NCBI GenBank assembly: GCA_030374735.1
Contig: JASCIV010000582.1
Span: 1 to 16,169 of the forward strand
Direction: 5' to 3'
Origin: Gracilaria caudata
Lineage: Eukaryota; Rhodophyta; Florideophyceae; Gracilariales; Gracilariaceae
Length of the DNA: 16,169 nt
Of the stretch, positions 6,749 to 15,218 are shown one piece after another; position 1 is the stretch's first letter; the number at the start of each line of letters is the position of its first letter. Below the pieces are notes generated by a model that made no database searches, was not told the DNA's origin, and saw nothing but the letters and a program-made list of their open reading frames with translations. Position numbers and translations under genes: made by a program.

Positions 6749-7414
6749 ATGGCGGTAGAGAGAAGCACAAATCCTCCCGCAGATCGCGACACTACTCGTC
6801 AGCAAAGCGTCCGCAACCGAATTCTCTACAAGGAATGGACAGAAGATGCAATCGATCGATTATCAACAGCTCTAGCACAGATTCATTCACACCCGCCTCA
6901 ATCTCCACAACAATATCTATCAAAGCTTCCTCCCATTCTGGACTTGCTCGACACAATCTCCGCAGCATGTGATGCAGCAGCAGCTTCCGTGACAGTCGCA
7001 CAAGCAGAACGACAACACATAACCGAACAAACCGCCGCAGTTGAGCAACAAGTCATCTCTCACATTGAACTCGTACGGGATTTGAGGCATCGTCTGTCCA
7101 CCGAACGTAAAATGGCGGAACGAAATAAACAGTATGATGCTGTCGCTTCACTCATTCTTCAATGGCCTCCTGTTGACGTGTCTGAGAAAAAGTCCCGCAC
7201 GGCGGAAAGAAAAGTTGTTGCCATTGAGGATCAGATAAAGGCATTGGGACGAGTCAAGGAAAATATATCGAAAGAAGTGAATTTGATGATCCATTGTGTC
7301 GGCGGCTTGAAGGATTCTTGTCGCGATATTGATGCTGTAGTTGATGAATCTACGAATTCTTCTCACCATACGGAGCAAAAGGAAAATTCTGATGCTATGG
7401 ACGTTTCTGCGTAA
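6749..7414 (+). CDS. THO complex subunit 7 (THOC7/Tho7 family)
   Basis: The 221-residue product is almost entirely helical coiled coil and fits THOC7, the smallest metazoan/plant THO subunit. THO couples transcription to mRNP packaging and nuclear export as part of TREX. The best-matching part is about residues 115-185. K-M-A-E-R-N-K-Q-Y-D-A-V-A-S-L-I-L-Q-W-P parallels the family's R-K-N-R-Q-E-Y-D-A-L-A-x-V-I, and it is followed by a second helix with I-K-A-L-G-R-V-K-E. Length is close to the usual ~200 residues. An upstream in-frame ATG at 6671 would add 26 very hydrophobic residues that look like a secretory signal. That does not suit a nuclear protein and comes from a pyrimidine-rich leader, so 6749 is preferred. 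The Ser/Glu-rich C-terminal ~25 residues are disordered. The second tRNA-Arg ends 143 bases upstream of the chosen ATG. Confidence 0.82.
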   Translation: MAVERSTNPPADRDTTRQQSVRNRILYKEWTEDAIDRLSTALAQIHSHPPQSPQQYLSKLPPILDLLDTISAACDAAAASVTVAQAERQHITEQTAAVEQQVISHIELVRDLRHRLSTERKMAERNKQYDAVASLILQWPPVDVSEKKSRTAERKVVAIEDQIKALGRVKENISKEVNLMIHCVGGLKDSCRDIDAVVDESTNSSHHTEQKENSDAMDVSA

Positions 7415-8433
7415 GAATGTCTGCTTAGTTTTGTGTGTGCTTCTTCTCTCTCGTTGTCGTTCACCTTGTGAAACTACACAAGGCACTCTGGTTACTTCTT
7501 GTGCGCTGCCTCTTATCGGAAATGCATACATTACTTGGTCAGTTTCACCGTTCTTATTCAAGGTGCAGTGCATTATCTGCAATCCCAGCTCGAGGTGTTC
7601 ATGCTTGATTTGGCTTTCTTTGCACCAAGTCTTGCTACGGACTGTGAACAAGGCCAAAACTCAACGTTTGACCATGTTTCCAACACTTTTGCTTGTGAGC
7701 ATCACTCTCTGGAAATTTGAATATAGCTTTCTAACACTTAACAAGAGACATATCTCTCCAATACACAGCCCATCAAGCGTTCTGAAAATGAACCCACGAC
7801 CATTTTTCCGTGTATACATATAACCACAAGAACCTAAGAGTAGCAAACGAACTTTTGCATGATGTGTGGCGCCAAACCCCAATGGCGGAATCCAGGGAAA
7901 ACACAGCTGTATGCGTTGACTCGTCGCACGAAGATGTTGCGGGTGCTCAACGGTTCTTGGAGCGCGTGATCGCCAAACCCGCCCTGCGGAACCAGGGGGA
8001 ACTGAGCAGCAGCTCTGATATTAACTAGACGCCCGAAGATGTTTGCGACTGGTGCAAAGCTGGCCAAGATAAAGTTATACTCATTGAGATATTAATTATC
8101 TGTCCTGGGTGCCCAAAAACAGCTCTTTTGGAAGTGTCCCAGACATGCCAGTGCTGATTACGGCTTGCACCTTGTCATAGCCCTTTTGTCTGTGCGAGTG
8201 TAATCCTTCACATCTTGCTTGGGCCCACACCCAACTCGCCAAAGTTGCCGCTGCAGAACACTGGAAAGACGAGTCTAATCTTCATGGTGAGGGTTGCCCA
8301 TAGATTGTTATAAATCGTGGGGTACGACAAATAACTGCGGTGAAGTGTTCATCAACGCAGATTTGAACCCCTTGTTTCCAACAACTGCCCCGTTCACGCT
8401 GTCGAGCCATCCGCGTGGCTTTTCTCACGAGCC
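7415..8433. other. Intergenic stretch with no recognised gene
   Basis: About 1 kb between THOC7 and the ATG16-like gene. Several open frames occur on both strands, but none resembles a known protein. A locally GC-richer patch at about 7860-8035 is open on both strands. The last ~30 codons before the ATG16-like start (from the stop at 8341) stay open in that gene's frame but contain no ATG. A short upstream ORF starts at 8284. I see no RNA gene. Confidence 0.4.
7882..8028 (+). CDS. Doubtful small ORF (48 residues)
   Basis: An ATG-started frame of 48 codons lies in a GC-richer island. The product is hydrophilic, with an Ala/Glu/Arg helix-like middle and a Ser-rich end. No family is recognised. 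It could equally be part of the 5' leader of the gene downstream or a decayed fragment; the opposite strand is open over the same bases. Listed only because codon choice and composition stand out from the AT-richer surroundings. Confidence 0.15.
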   Translation: MAESRENTAVCVDSSHEDVAGAQRFLERVIAKPALRNQGELSSSSDIN

Positions 8434-10491
8434 ATGGGGGAAGACTCTACTTCTCAATCTCTGAAACCACCCGTCGCCGAACCAGCACCCATTTCGAAGC
8501 CGCAGGCTACTGCAAGGCAGCCTTCTCCAGCGCAAAAACTTGACGCGACAAAGGCTTCAACTCTCCGGCGACCTGCTTCCACTAAGCAAACCCTTCCCCC
8601 AGAAGATGACCCGCAGTCCGAGCTCAACGTCCTACGTCGAGAGGTACGTAAATTACAAGCAGAAGTACGCGATGCAGCGATGCAAGTGGCTGCCCAGCAG
8701 GACGAGATTGTTTCCCTGCGCGAGGCGTTGAGTGCGGCCGAAGCAGAGGCGGAGGATGCGTTATCTCGTGAATCAAACCTACGCGTACAACTACAAGCCC
8801 AACGCTTGCACCGTCAACGCATTGAAGGCACTATGGCCGCTGCCGAAGCTCTTGTGGCGTCTTTGCGTGACATGATTACGGAACAGACTTTCGTGCAGGG
8901 CCCTTCTTTCGATGATGCACCACAGGGGCCGGTGGCCTCTGCAGAAAGCGACCTAGACTTGATACTTAGTCGTATATCCGATGGAGACCATCTCAAGCAG
9001 CCATCAGACCTCTCTCAGCTCCAATCGACCGTCGTCGCAGCTGAAAGTTTCAGAGTCGATCCGGAAGTGATCTCAATCGACATGAATGATCTGCAGCCAC
9101 TCTCACGACCAGCTCATGAAATTGGAGATACCACCTCAGTGACACCTTCTGCTACTCCTGTCAGTGAGCAACTGACGACAAATAGGCCGGCTTCCTTTCA
9201 AGAAGCACCAACCAATGCAGCACCAACCTCTCAGCAAACTTCAGCCGCAACGCATGCACACCGGTTACAACGACATTCAATGCCTGCAGTCCCCTCTGAC
9301 TCCGTTTCAGCAGCCCAGACGGCGCACGCGACATCTAACTTGCTGCGTTCTGCATTTGGACAGACTAGTAATGCTTCTCGTCAGGCGCCCACGATCCGAA
9401 GCTCTGGCGTTGAAGCTGTTGAACATCTACCCCCCGAAGTTGCCCCATTAGGAAAAGGAGATAATGTGATGTTTCGGGCTCAGAATCCGCAACCTCTTCC
9501 GAGCGCGGGGTGTTCTCGGGCTTGCAGCGCTCACAGCGGAGAAGTATACGCTCTTGCATCAACCCTCGATGGGAATTGGATTGCGTCTGGAGGCGATGAT
9601 AGGGTTGTGAATGTATACAACAGTTCGGGAATGTCCTGTGCATCCATTTCCGAGAGTCCCCGTTCGATCACAGCGCTGGCATTCCACCACTCTGTAGATC
9701 AAAGCAACGCAGAATTCAATGTTATCTACGCAGGCAGCAGTGATGGTACAATTCGCAGTTTGAAGAGGCATCCAAGACGCCGAGGAAAGTGGACTTTGGG
9801 CTCTGTCTTCCCCGTGCACACTCAAGCTGTGAGGCGCATGATCTCTTTGACCTCAACAACGCAAATACTGTCATGCTCAACGGATCGCACAATCAAAGTC
9901 TCGGACATTGAAAACGCGAAAAGACCATTCACAGCAGCTGCCTCATCTGCAGTGCTCGACATTGGCATCTTCGAATCACGGAACGGACTTTTGGTATCTG
10001 GGCATAAAGACGGGTGCATACGTTTGTGGTCGCTAAAAGACCAAAACACTTGCATTGGAGGATCAAAACTGCATACCAAAGGTATTGTTTCTGTTGCCTG
10101 TCTGGCGGACGGACACGGTGTCGTTTCTCTAGGAAGGGATAATGTGATTCGTTTGAGTGATACCAGGATGGACACTGTCGGTGCAGTTCGGGAGATGGAT
10201 GGGACGATCGACACCGTCTCAGACTGGCATCGTTTGTCGGTTACAGGCCAACATGTTTCATGCGGCATGGGACGCCAAGGAGATGTGGGTTTCTGGAATG
10301 TAGAATCTGGAAAGCTTATGCGTCGTATCACATCTCAGGCATCAGCATCAGACGCAGATGTCATCGATATGGTGACACGGAAGCTTCGTAATCCGGGATC
10401 AGTTGTAGTTCCCCACTGGACATCTTCGGGGCAGTTCGTCTGCGCACATCGCATGCGGCAAGTATCTTTCTGGGGTGTGCATAATATATGA
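8434..10491 (+). CDS. ATG16-like protein: coiled coil plus C-terminal WD40 propeller
   Basis: The 685-residue product has a Pro/Ser/Thr-rich N terminus (1-58), a coiled coil (about 60-150), a long disordered Ser/Gln/Ala-rich linker (about 190-355) and a WD40 propeller (about 360-685). Propeller details match ATG16/ATG16L rather than generic WD40 proteins: A-H-S-G-E-V at the first blade, L-V-S-G-H-K-D-G-C-I-R-L-W near residue 520, V-S-D-W-H-R followed by G-F-W-N-V-E-S-G-K near 595-630, and a last blade ending V-S-F-W. ATG16 scaffolds the ATG12-ATG5 conjugate that directs ATG8 lipidation on autophagic or endolysosomal membranes. The N-terminal Trp-containing ATG5-binding helix of ATG16L1 is not visible here, so either it diverged, lies in an unseen upstream exon, or is absent. 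The start context GCCATGG is strong. Single exon. Confidence 0.82.
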   Translation: MGEDSTSQSLKPPVAEPAPISKPQATARQPSPAQKLDATKASTLRRPASTKQTLPPEDDPQSELNVLRREVRKLQAEVRDAAMQVAAQQDEIVSLREALSAAEAEAEDALSRESNLRVQLQAQRLHRQRIEGTMAAAEALVASLRDMITEQTFVQGPSFDDAPQGPVASAESDLDLILSRISDGDHLKQPSDLSQLQSTVVAAESFRVDPEVISIDMNDLQPLSRPAHEIGDTTSVTPSATPVSEQLTTNRPASFQEAPTNAAPTSQQTSAATHAHRLQRHSMPAVPSDSVSAAQTAHATSNLLRSAFGQTSNASRQAPTIRSSGVEAVEHLPPEVAPLGKGDNVMFRAQNPQPLPSAGCSRACSAHSGEVYALASTLDGNWIASGGDDRVVNVYNSSGMSCASISESPRSITALAFHHSVDQSNAEFNVIYAGSSDGTIRSLKRHPRRRGKWTLGSVFPVHTQAVRRMISLTSTTQILSCSTDRTIKVSDIENAKRPFTAAASSAVLDIGIFESRNGLLVSGHKDGCIRLWSLKDQNTCIGGSKLHTKGIVSVACLADGHGVVSLGRDNVIRLSDTRMDTVGAVREMDGTIDTVSDWHRLSVTGQHVSCGMGRQGDVGFWNVESGKLMRRITSQASASDADVIDMVTRKLRNPGSVVVPHWTSSGQFVCAHRMRQVSFWGVHNI

Positions 10492-10977
10492 CCTTCAGTG
10501 ATGGAAAATGTTTCGAGGAGAACATTGTCGAAGTTGAAGGAATGTATTAGAAATCGTCCATGCTATCTTCACTGGCGACTCACCTTCGAGTTCTAACTAC
10601 ACCTACCGTCACTCTTGCAAGTAATGCACGACCTTGAAGTTAACGTTGTTGTCATGTCATGTACATACTCTGCATTCATCGCTCTGCATTGTACATTAAG
10701 TACATATCGTGATACATTCCTGCTACCTTAATAATATTCAAGCGCATGCCGAACAATAGTTTACAAACCAATAACTTGCTTTTACAATAGGTTCAATTAT
10801 CAGGTCCTTAAACAACCCATTCTATCTGGCACAGTACCGCTTGAATGTCACACACTCTTCCTGGGCTTAGGGTTCAGCTCATTGTTGGTTTCACTCAGCG
10901 AAATATCAATCGGCAATTTCTGGAACGCTAGTCAAAACTGTTACCTCAGACGTTGCTCCACGAACAACAGGGAGTGA
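10492..10977. other. Tail-to-tail intergenic region between ATG16-like and GPI genes
   Basis: About 490 AT-richer bases lie between two convergent stop codons, so both 3' untranslated regions should lie here. There are several TGTA motifs around 10660-10710, including the dyad TGTAC-ATTAA-GTACA, of the kind often seen near poly(A) sites. No coding frame or RNA gene is supported. Confidence 0.5.
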
Positions 10978-12876
10978 TCACTCGTAGTCGATAATCTCAT
11001 CAAACGCGCATCCGACTGAGCCGTACAGATAGCGTTCAATGAGACGCTTCGTGGAATCGTTGAACCCGCTGACATCCTTTCCATGATATCTAGCCTGGTT
11101 GAGCTGCTTGCGCACCTTGGTAGCCAGAACCTTTCCAAGTTCAACGCCCCATTGATCGAAACTGTTGATGTCCCATATGAATCCTTGCACTGCCGTACGA
11201 TGTTCGAATATGGACAGTAACTGCCCACAAGTATACGCATTCAGTACAGGAAGCAGGAGAGACAATGAGGGTCGATTCCCACTAAACGTAACATGAGGAA
11301 CCAGCCATTCGGGACGTCCCTCTTCTCGGCATTCCTCAGCAGTCTTTCCTCTCGCCAAGGCATCCGGTTGGGCGAAGAAGTTCGACATAAGTTCATCGTG
11401 ATTGCTGACGGGTTCGCCGTCTTGACAAGTAGGGTTCTGAGACTCAATGAAGCCGATGAAGGTACACGGTACAATCTGCCCCATGTGCAACAACTGGAAG
11501 AAGCTGTGTTGACCCAATGTTCCTGGCTCTCCAAAATCGACTTCTCCGACCTCGAAGTCCAGCTCGACCCCATGTCGAGAAACGTGTTTCCCATTACTCT
11601 CCATGTCAACCTGCTGAATATGTGCTGGTAGCTTATTCAAAGCCTCGGTGTAGGGGTGCATAGCCCGTGACTTGTAGCCCATGAAGCTCATATTCCACAC
11701 CCCCATCAGTCCCATCAAAACCGGAATGTTTCTTTCCAATGGAGCGTTGACAAGGTGCTTATCAATGCTACGGGCACCACCCAGGAACTTTTCAAACACA
11801 TTGTAGCCATAAACAAGACTCAATGGCAATGCTCCAACTGAGGAGCACACGGAATAACGTCCACCGACCCAATCCCAAAACGGAAATACGTTCTCCGGAG
11901 CAATACCAAACTCTTTGGTCTTTTCCATGTTCGTGCTGCAGGCAACCATGTGTTGACGCACAATACTAGCGTCAGTCCCCATACTATCCCAAAGCCAGGT
12001 TCTGACCGTCTTCGCATTCACAATGGTCTCTCGCGTAGTAAACGTCTTACTCACAATGATGACCATTGTCTCCTCTGCATCGAATCCATCCAACGCGCGC
12101 TTCACGTCAACGGGATCAACATTCGCGAGGAAGTGAAGCGAGTATCCAGCTTGCTGTCCAGCACTAGAAGCTTCAGCGTCAGTCTTCAATGCCTCGTATA
12201 CAAAATCAGGACCAAGATAACTGCCGCCAATGCCAACAGCAACGAAATTCTTGATTTGCTTCCCAGTTGCACCAAGATGCTTTCCAGATCGAACAAGATC
12301 AGTGAACTTGCGGATGCGAGAAAGTACAGAGTGCACTTGTTCTACAACGTCTACGCCATCTAGCATCAGAACTTCACTCCTTTTCGCGCGCAACGCCGTG
12401 TGAAGAACAGCTCGATTCTCAGTTGTATTGATCTTCGTCCCGGAGAACATTTCCTTGATACGTTCTTTCAGGTTCATAGCCTCAGCCAATTCGAGTAACA
12501 TTTTCTTCGTTTCAGTAGTAATCCTCTGACGGGAGTAGTCCATATACACGCCATCATATTCCGCATATAGTTCTGCAACTCTTGCTTCATCATCGAGCAA
12601 TTGTCGCAAATGCGTCTTGTCGATGACGTTTTCCTTGTGTCGTTGCAAGGTCTTCCATTGCGGTAGTGAAGATACTAAAGGAGTAGATGACTTCGAAGAT
12701 GAGTCGTCCTCGGGAGGTGGAGAGGGTATACCAGATGTATTCGGAGGCTTTCCGAGCACTACCATGCTCGGGGCCGCGCGACGAGCGGGATGCACATCGG
12801 TCACGCGCGTAGAGGAGACAGCAGCCGCTGTGCTTCCGCGCAGAGGAACCGCCGTAGGCGCCAGAAACGCTTGCAT
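10978..12876 (-). CDS. GPI: Glucose-6-phosphate isomerase, probably plastid-targeted
   Basis: The 632-residue product interconverts glucose 6-phosphate and fructose 6-phosphate (EC 5.3.1.9), linking glycolysis/gluconeogenesis and starch synthesis. Both family signatures are intact: D-W-V-G-G-R-Y-S-V-C-S-S-V-G (335-348) and a G-Q-L-L-S-I-F-E-H-R to S-F-D-Q-W-G-V-E-L-G-K region (551-582). Expected catalytic residues are present: Arg340, Glu426 (in M-E-S-N-G-K), His457 (in G-Q-H-S-F-F) and Lys582. The phosphate-binding S-K-T-F-T-T is at 276-281. The sequence is of the eukaryotic type close to plant cytosolic enzymes. It exceeds the usual ~560 residues by an N-terminal extension of about 70. The first 40 residues (M-Q-A-F-L-A-P, then Ala/Ser/Arg-rich, ending A-A-P-S-M-V-V) look like a red-algal-type plastid transit peptide, so a plastid location is inferred. 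Single exon; convergent with the ATG16-like gene. Confidence 0.97.
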   Translation of the reverse strand: MQAFLAPTAVPLRGSTAAAVSSTRVTDVHPARRAAPSMVVLGKPPNTSGIPSPPPEDDSSSKSSTPLVSSLPQWKTLQRHKENVIDKTHLRQLLDDEARVAELYAEYDGVYMDYSRQRITTETKKMLLELAEAMNLKERIKEMFSGTKINTTENRAVLHTALRAKRSEVLMLDGVDVVEQVHSVLSRIRKFTDLVRSGKHLGATGKQIKNFVAVGIGGSYLGPDFVYEALKTDAEASSAGQQAGYSLHFLANVDPVDVKRALDGFDAEETMVIIVSKTFTTRETIVNAKTVRTWLWDSMGTDASIVRQHMVACSTNMEKTKEFGIAPENVFPFWDWVGGRYSVCSSVGALPLSLVYGYNVFEKFLGGARSIDKHLVNAPLERNIPVLMGLMGVWNMSFMGYKSRAMHPYTEALNKLPAHIQQVDMESNGKHVSRHGVELDFEVGEVDFGEPGTLGQHSFFQLLHMGQIVPCTFIGFIESQNPTCQDGEPVSNHDELMSNFFAQPDALARGKTAEECREEGRPEWLVPHVTFSGNRPSLSLLLPVLNAYTCGQLLSIFEHRTAVQGFIWDINSFDQWGVELGKVLATKVRKQLNQARYHGKDVSGFNDSTKRLIERYLYGSVGCAFDEIIDYE

Positions 12877-13550
12877 GATTTTCGAGAAGCAGCGATCAGA
12901 TCAGTAGGAAAAGGTCTTGTAGGGAGTTCTGTCTGGACCGCAAAAGCAGGGTCAGAGAGAAGATGGTTGTGAGGTTGGATGGTGGCAGAGATATCTATAA
13001 GAAGGCTTGATGAGAGCAGCGTTCTCCTTGCTGCCCTCTTTGAAGCGTAGAAAGTGGGTTTAACATTGTGTTACTGGCCTGACCCGAAGAATATCATTGT
13101 TGTGATTGGTTGACGGAGATATTTGTGCATGCCGTTCTGCAGGGGAAAGCACTGTGATTGGATGATTGTTTCGATGAAATATTTGGTGCGTGAGGCCCTG
13201 AACTTGAAGCCTCAACTTGAGGGGCATCGCATTCAACGCGACGATCTGTCGAAGGACCAGTTGTCTCTTGCCCTCTTCGGGGTGATGGTGATGGTGTTGT
13301 TGAGCCTGTCTAGAATGGGACGATGACGTCTCATTAGTGATAGTGCGCTGTTTCCAGCTGTGCGATGTTGATGTTTTGATGTTTCTACCGTTCTGTTTGA
13401 TGCGTCGGTTTCATTTGGAGACGATGCGAACTCGAACGCGAGAAATTATTTCTTTTTCTCCTTCTTGCTAACATTGCTTCTCCCGTTTCTCATCTGCTCC
13501 TCTCGCCATGCATCCCATCTGAAGATACTGTATCTTTTAATTAACATTAG
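12877..13550. promoter_or_regulatory. Upstream region of the GPI gene
   Basis: No gene is supported in this stretch. It should contain the GPI 5' leader and promoter on the minus strand. Short open frames on the plus strand have no recognisable product. A pyrimidine-rich block lies at about 13445-13510 on the plus strand, just before a coding-like fragment starting at 13551. Confidence 0.4.
13105..13161 (-). promoter_or_regulatory. Pair of CCAAT boxes upstream of GPI
   Basis: Two CCAAT pentamers in GPI orientation (ATTGG on the plus strand at 13105-13109 and 13157-13161) lie about 230 and 280 bases before the GPI ATG. They sit in a weak direct repeat: each is preceded by TGTG and followed by TGA and, some bases on, ATATTTG. 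Spaced CCAAT pairs are classic NF-Y sites; binding is inferred. Confidence 0.4.
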
Positions 13551-13757
13551 AATCCGAAAGATCGAGCTCATACAGTTCGGCTGGATCTGAACGACATCAG
13601 CTACGTCCTGACGGGGCCATCAAACGCACTGGTCCCACTACTGAAGACAAAGCCAGATACTCATTTTTTGATTGGTGACTCTGTGAACGCCATAAAGCTC
13701 TACAGCGGTATGATATCCATGTCATCGATCCCGGATCGAAGATCCGACTGTGATTGA
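13551..13757 (+). other. Coding-like open fragment without a start codon, possible exon or gene relic
   Basis: After a TAG at 13548-13550 a frame stays open for 68 codons to a TGA at 13755-13757. The translation is protein-like, with alternating hydrophobic stretches such as L-D-L-N-D-I-S-Y-V-L-T-G-P and T-H-F-L-I-G-D-S-V-N-A-I-K-L-Y-S. There is no ATG near its start. A TTAATTAACATTAG acceptor-like sequence precedes it, and a GTATGA donor-like sequence lies near 13708. It could therefore be an internal exon of an undetected gene or the remains of one. I recognise no family, and I could not join it convincingly to neighbouring frames. Confidence 0.3.
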
Positions 13758-13776
13758 GTTGTTTTGAACATACACA

Positions 13777-14670
13777 TCACTCCAAAGGATACCGTGTTAT
13801 CAGCCCTTCGCTTCCGAGTAGGCACTGTGTGTTTACTAATTTATGATATAGAATCCGTTCAGGGGTTTGTGAACACAGCGACAAGAGTGTACTCGGCGAT
13901 GGCAAGTACACTAGTAGTATGTGTACTCGTCTAGTACACCTTGCCAAACATAATGTGGCCGTCGTAACGGTCCGGAGCCTATCGATTGATAGGTTAAACA
14001 CGGTGTGCATCGCAGGTTCCGACTTCTTCAGGCACCTAGATACTTCGCCCGTCAACAGCGAATATTGCTTTGGATTGCGCACACTGTGCACTGCACAGCA
14101 CGCGGTTTTCGTTGAGAATCCGCTTTCGTTGGCGTTAAGAATTCGCTCGGGAGATGTCAGGTTGCACTCCTCGTACACATGTGCTAGAAAAAGAAGCTGC
14201 TAAGTTTTCCGGGGACACTGCAATTACCTGCTGCCTCGTCATCTTTGAACGTTGTTTTAGCGCCAAGGTGGGATGGCGCTTAAAGAAATTCCGCACAAAC
14301 TTTTCGCCTGGTCTGTTATTCCGAAACGGGATGTGTTTCTGTCGAGATTGAGGCAGTTTGTTGACATAGCACAGAACGAGGTCTTTGAAACACTCTGGTG
14401 ATAGTGGCGTTCCCTGTTTAGAGAAATACGACACAGCGTCGACGATTACCTTCTCTTCTTCTTTAGTTAGAGCGGAGTGGATGCTGCGCTGGGATTTGGT
14501 AAAGTCAATTTCGTCCTTCACAGCACGATGCAACTGTGACTTCGAAACGTTAAACATTGACGCAACCTCCTCAACGAGAGCTTTGTAGACGTGAATAAGG
14601 TTTTTGCCGCCTTCAAAGCAGTGTATCGGGCCTCATCTCGAGAAGGGGTAACCGGCTGTCTTTGAACCAT
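13777..14670 (-). pseudogene. Broken pogo-like (Tc1/mariner superfamily) transposase
   Basis: Read on the minus strand from ATG at 14670, an N-terminal piece runs about 20 codons and then shifts frame near 14605-14610 into a psq/CENP-B-type helix-turn-helix (V-S-K-S-Q-L-H-R-A-V-K). The Tc5-type second DNA-binding domain follows (A-L-T-K-E-E-E-K-V-I-V, F-R-N-N-R-P-G-E-K-F-V-R-N-F-F-K-R-H-P). This order is characteristic of pogo/Tigger/jerky transposases. A second frameshift lies near 14180-14190, after N-L-A-A-S-F. The other frame then continues with the start of the DDE domain, S-P-E-R-I-L-N-A-N-E-S-G-F. There the first catalytic Asp of the usual N-x-D-E-[ST]-G-F is Asn. Beyond about 14110 the frame stays open to 13777, but I cannot recognise the second and third catalytic motifs. 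The element is inactive. No convincing terminal inverted repeats were found by eye. Confidence 0.75.
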
Positions 14671-15181
14671 GGCTTCGCAGCTGCGGTGACGACGCTGTTT
14701 TGACTATTGCCCAGTCCCAAGACCAGTTTTGCATAGATGGCGCCCGCAGTCGCACATTTGAACTGGTTCTCCCCTTGGGGTAGAGGTAAACAAGTTCAAA
14801 AGTGGCGCTCTTTTGGCCTGAAACAACCGAGTGCTTGTTATTGACTTCTGGATAAGCTTGGTCAAGAAAATGGGTGTTTTATCCAAAAAACTACGAAGGT
14901 ATCCCAAGTTCTGATCGTGTCCCAAAGCTGAAAGATAGGGCAGACTGATACCCAGCCGCAGCAGCTCGCGTTTTCTCTCCCAGGGTTTTGTTCGATGCAA
15001 GTCAAACTTGGCCTGGCACTCCCAGGCTGGCAGTCTTCTTTCCTCTCATGACTCTTTCCTCGCCATGATTCTTTTCCTTCAGTCGGACGACCATCATGAT
15101 CAGACGATGTAATCTCCATTCAGAGGGCATCCTAAGCTCGTGTTGCTACGAGCTACCGTTTGGACAATATCAGTTTTGCCT

Positions 15182-15204
15182 CCGAGATGTATAATACATC
15201 TCGG
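15182..15204. repeat. Perfect 11-base inverted repeat with one-base centre
   Basis: CCGAGATGTAT-A-ATACATCTCGG is a perfect 23-base palindrome, followed by CTTTTT. It could extrude as a cruciform or bind a dimeric protein. It sits 15 bases before the ATG of a small open frame at 15219. Confidence 0.6.
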
Positions 15205-15218
15205 CTTTTTCACACGTT

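Noticed and set aside
7148..7823. Frames on both strands around the THOC7 3' end
   Set aside because: Hydrophobic/Cys-rich or low-information translations with no family match; they overlap THOC7 and its 3' untranslated region.
8287..8360. Possible 74-nt intron (GTGAGG...CGCAG) giving the ATG16-like protein an upstream exon
   Set aside because: The sizes fit, but joining at these sites creates an in-frame TGA with the open frame leading to 8434.
13732..13746. Small hairpin CGGATC-GAA-GATCCG
   Set aside because: Short, no T-run, no adjoining gene boundary; likely chance or part of the decayed region.
13919..14203. Plus-strand 94-residue frame
   Set aside because: It runs antisense to the recognisable transposase relic; its translation shows no family signal of its own. 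I tried joining it to the 13551 fragment through splice-like sites, but the phases gave stops.
14704..15119. Two overlapping minus-strand frames upstream of the transposase
   Set aside because: One starts with TTG, both lack recognisable features and look like chance frames.
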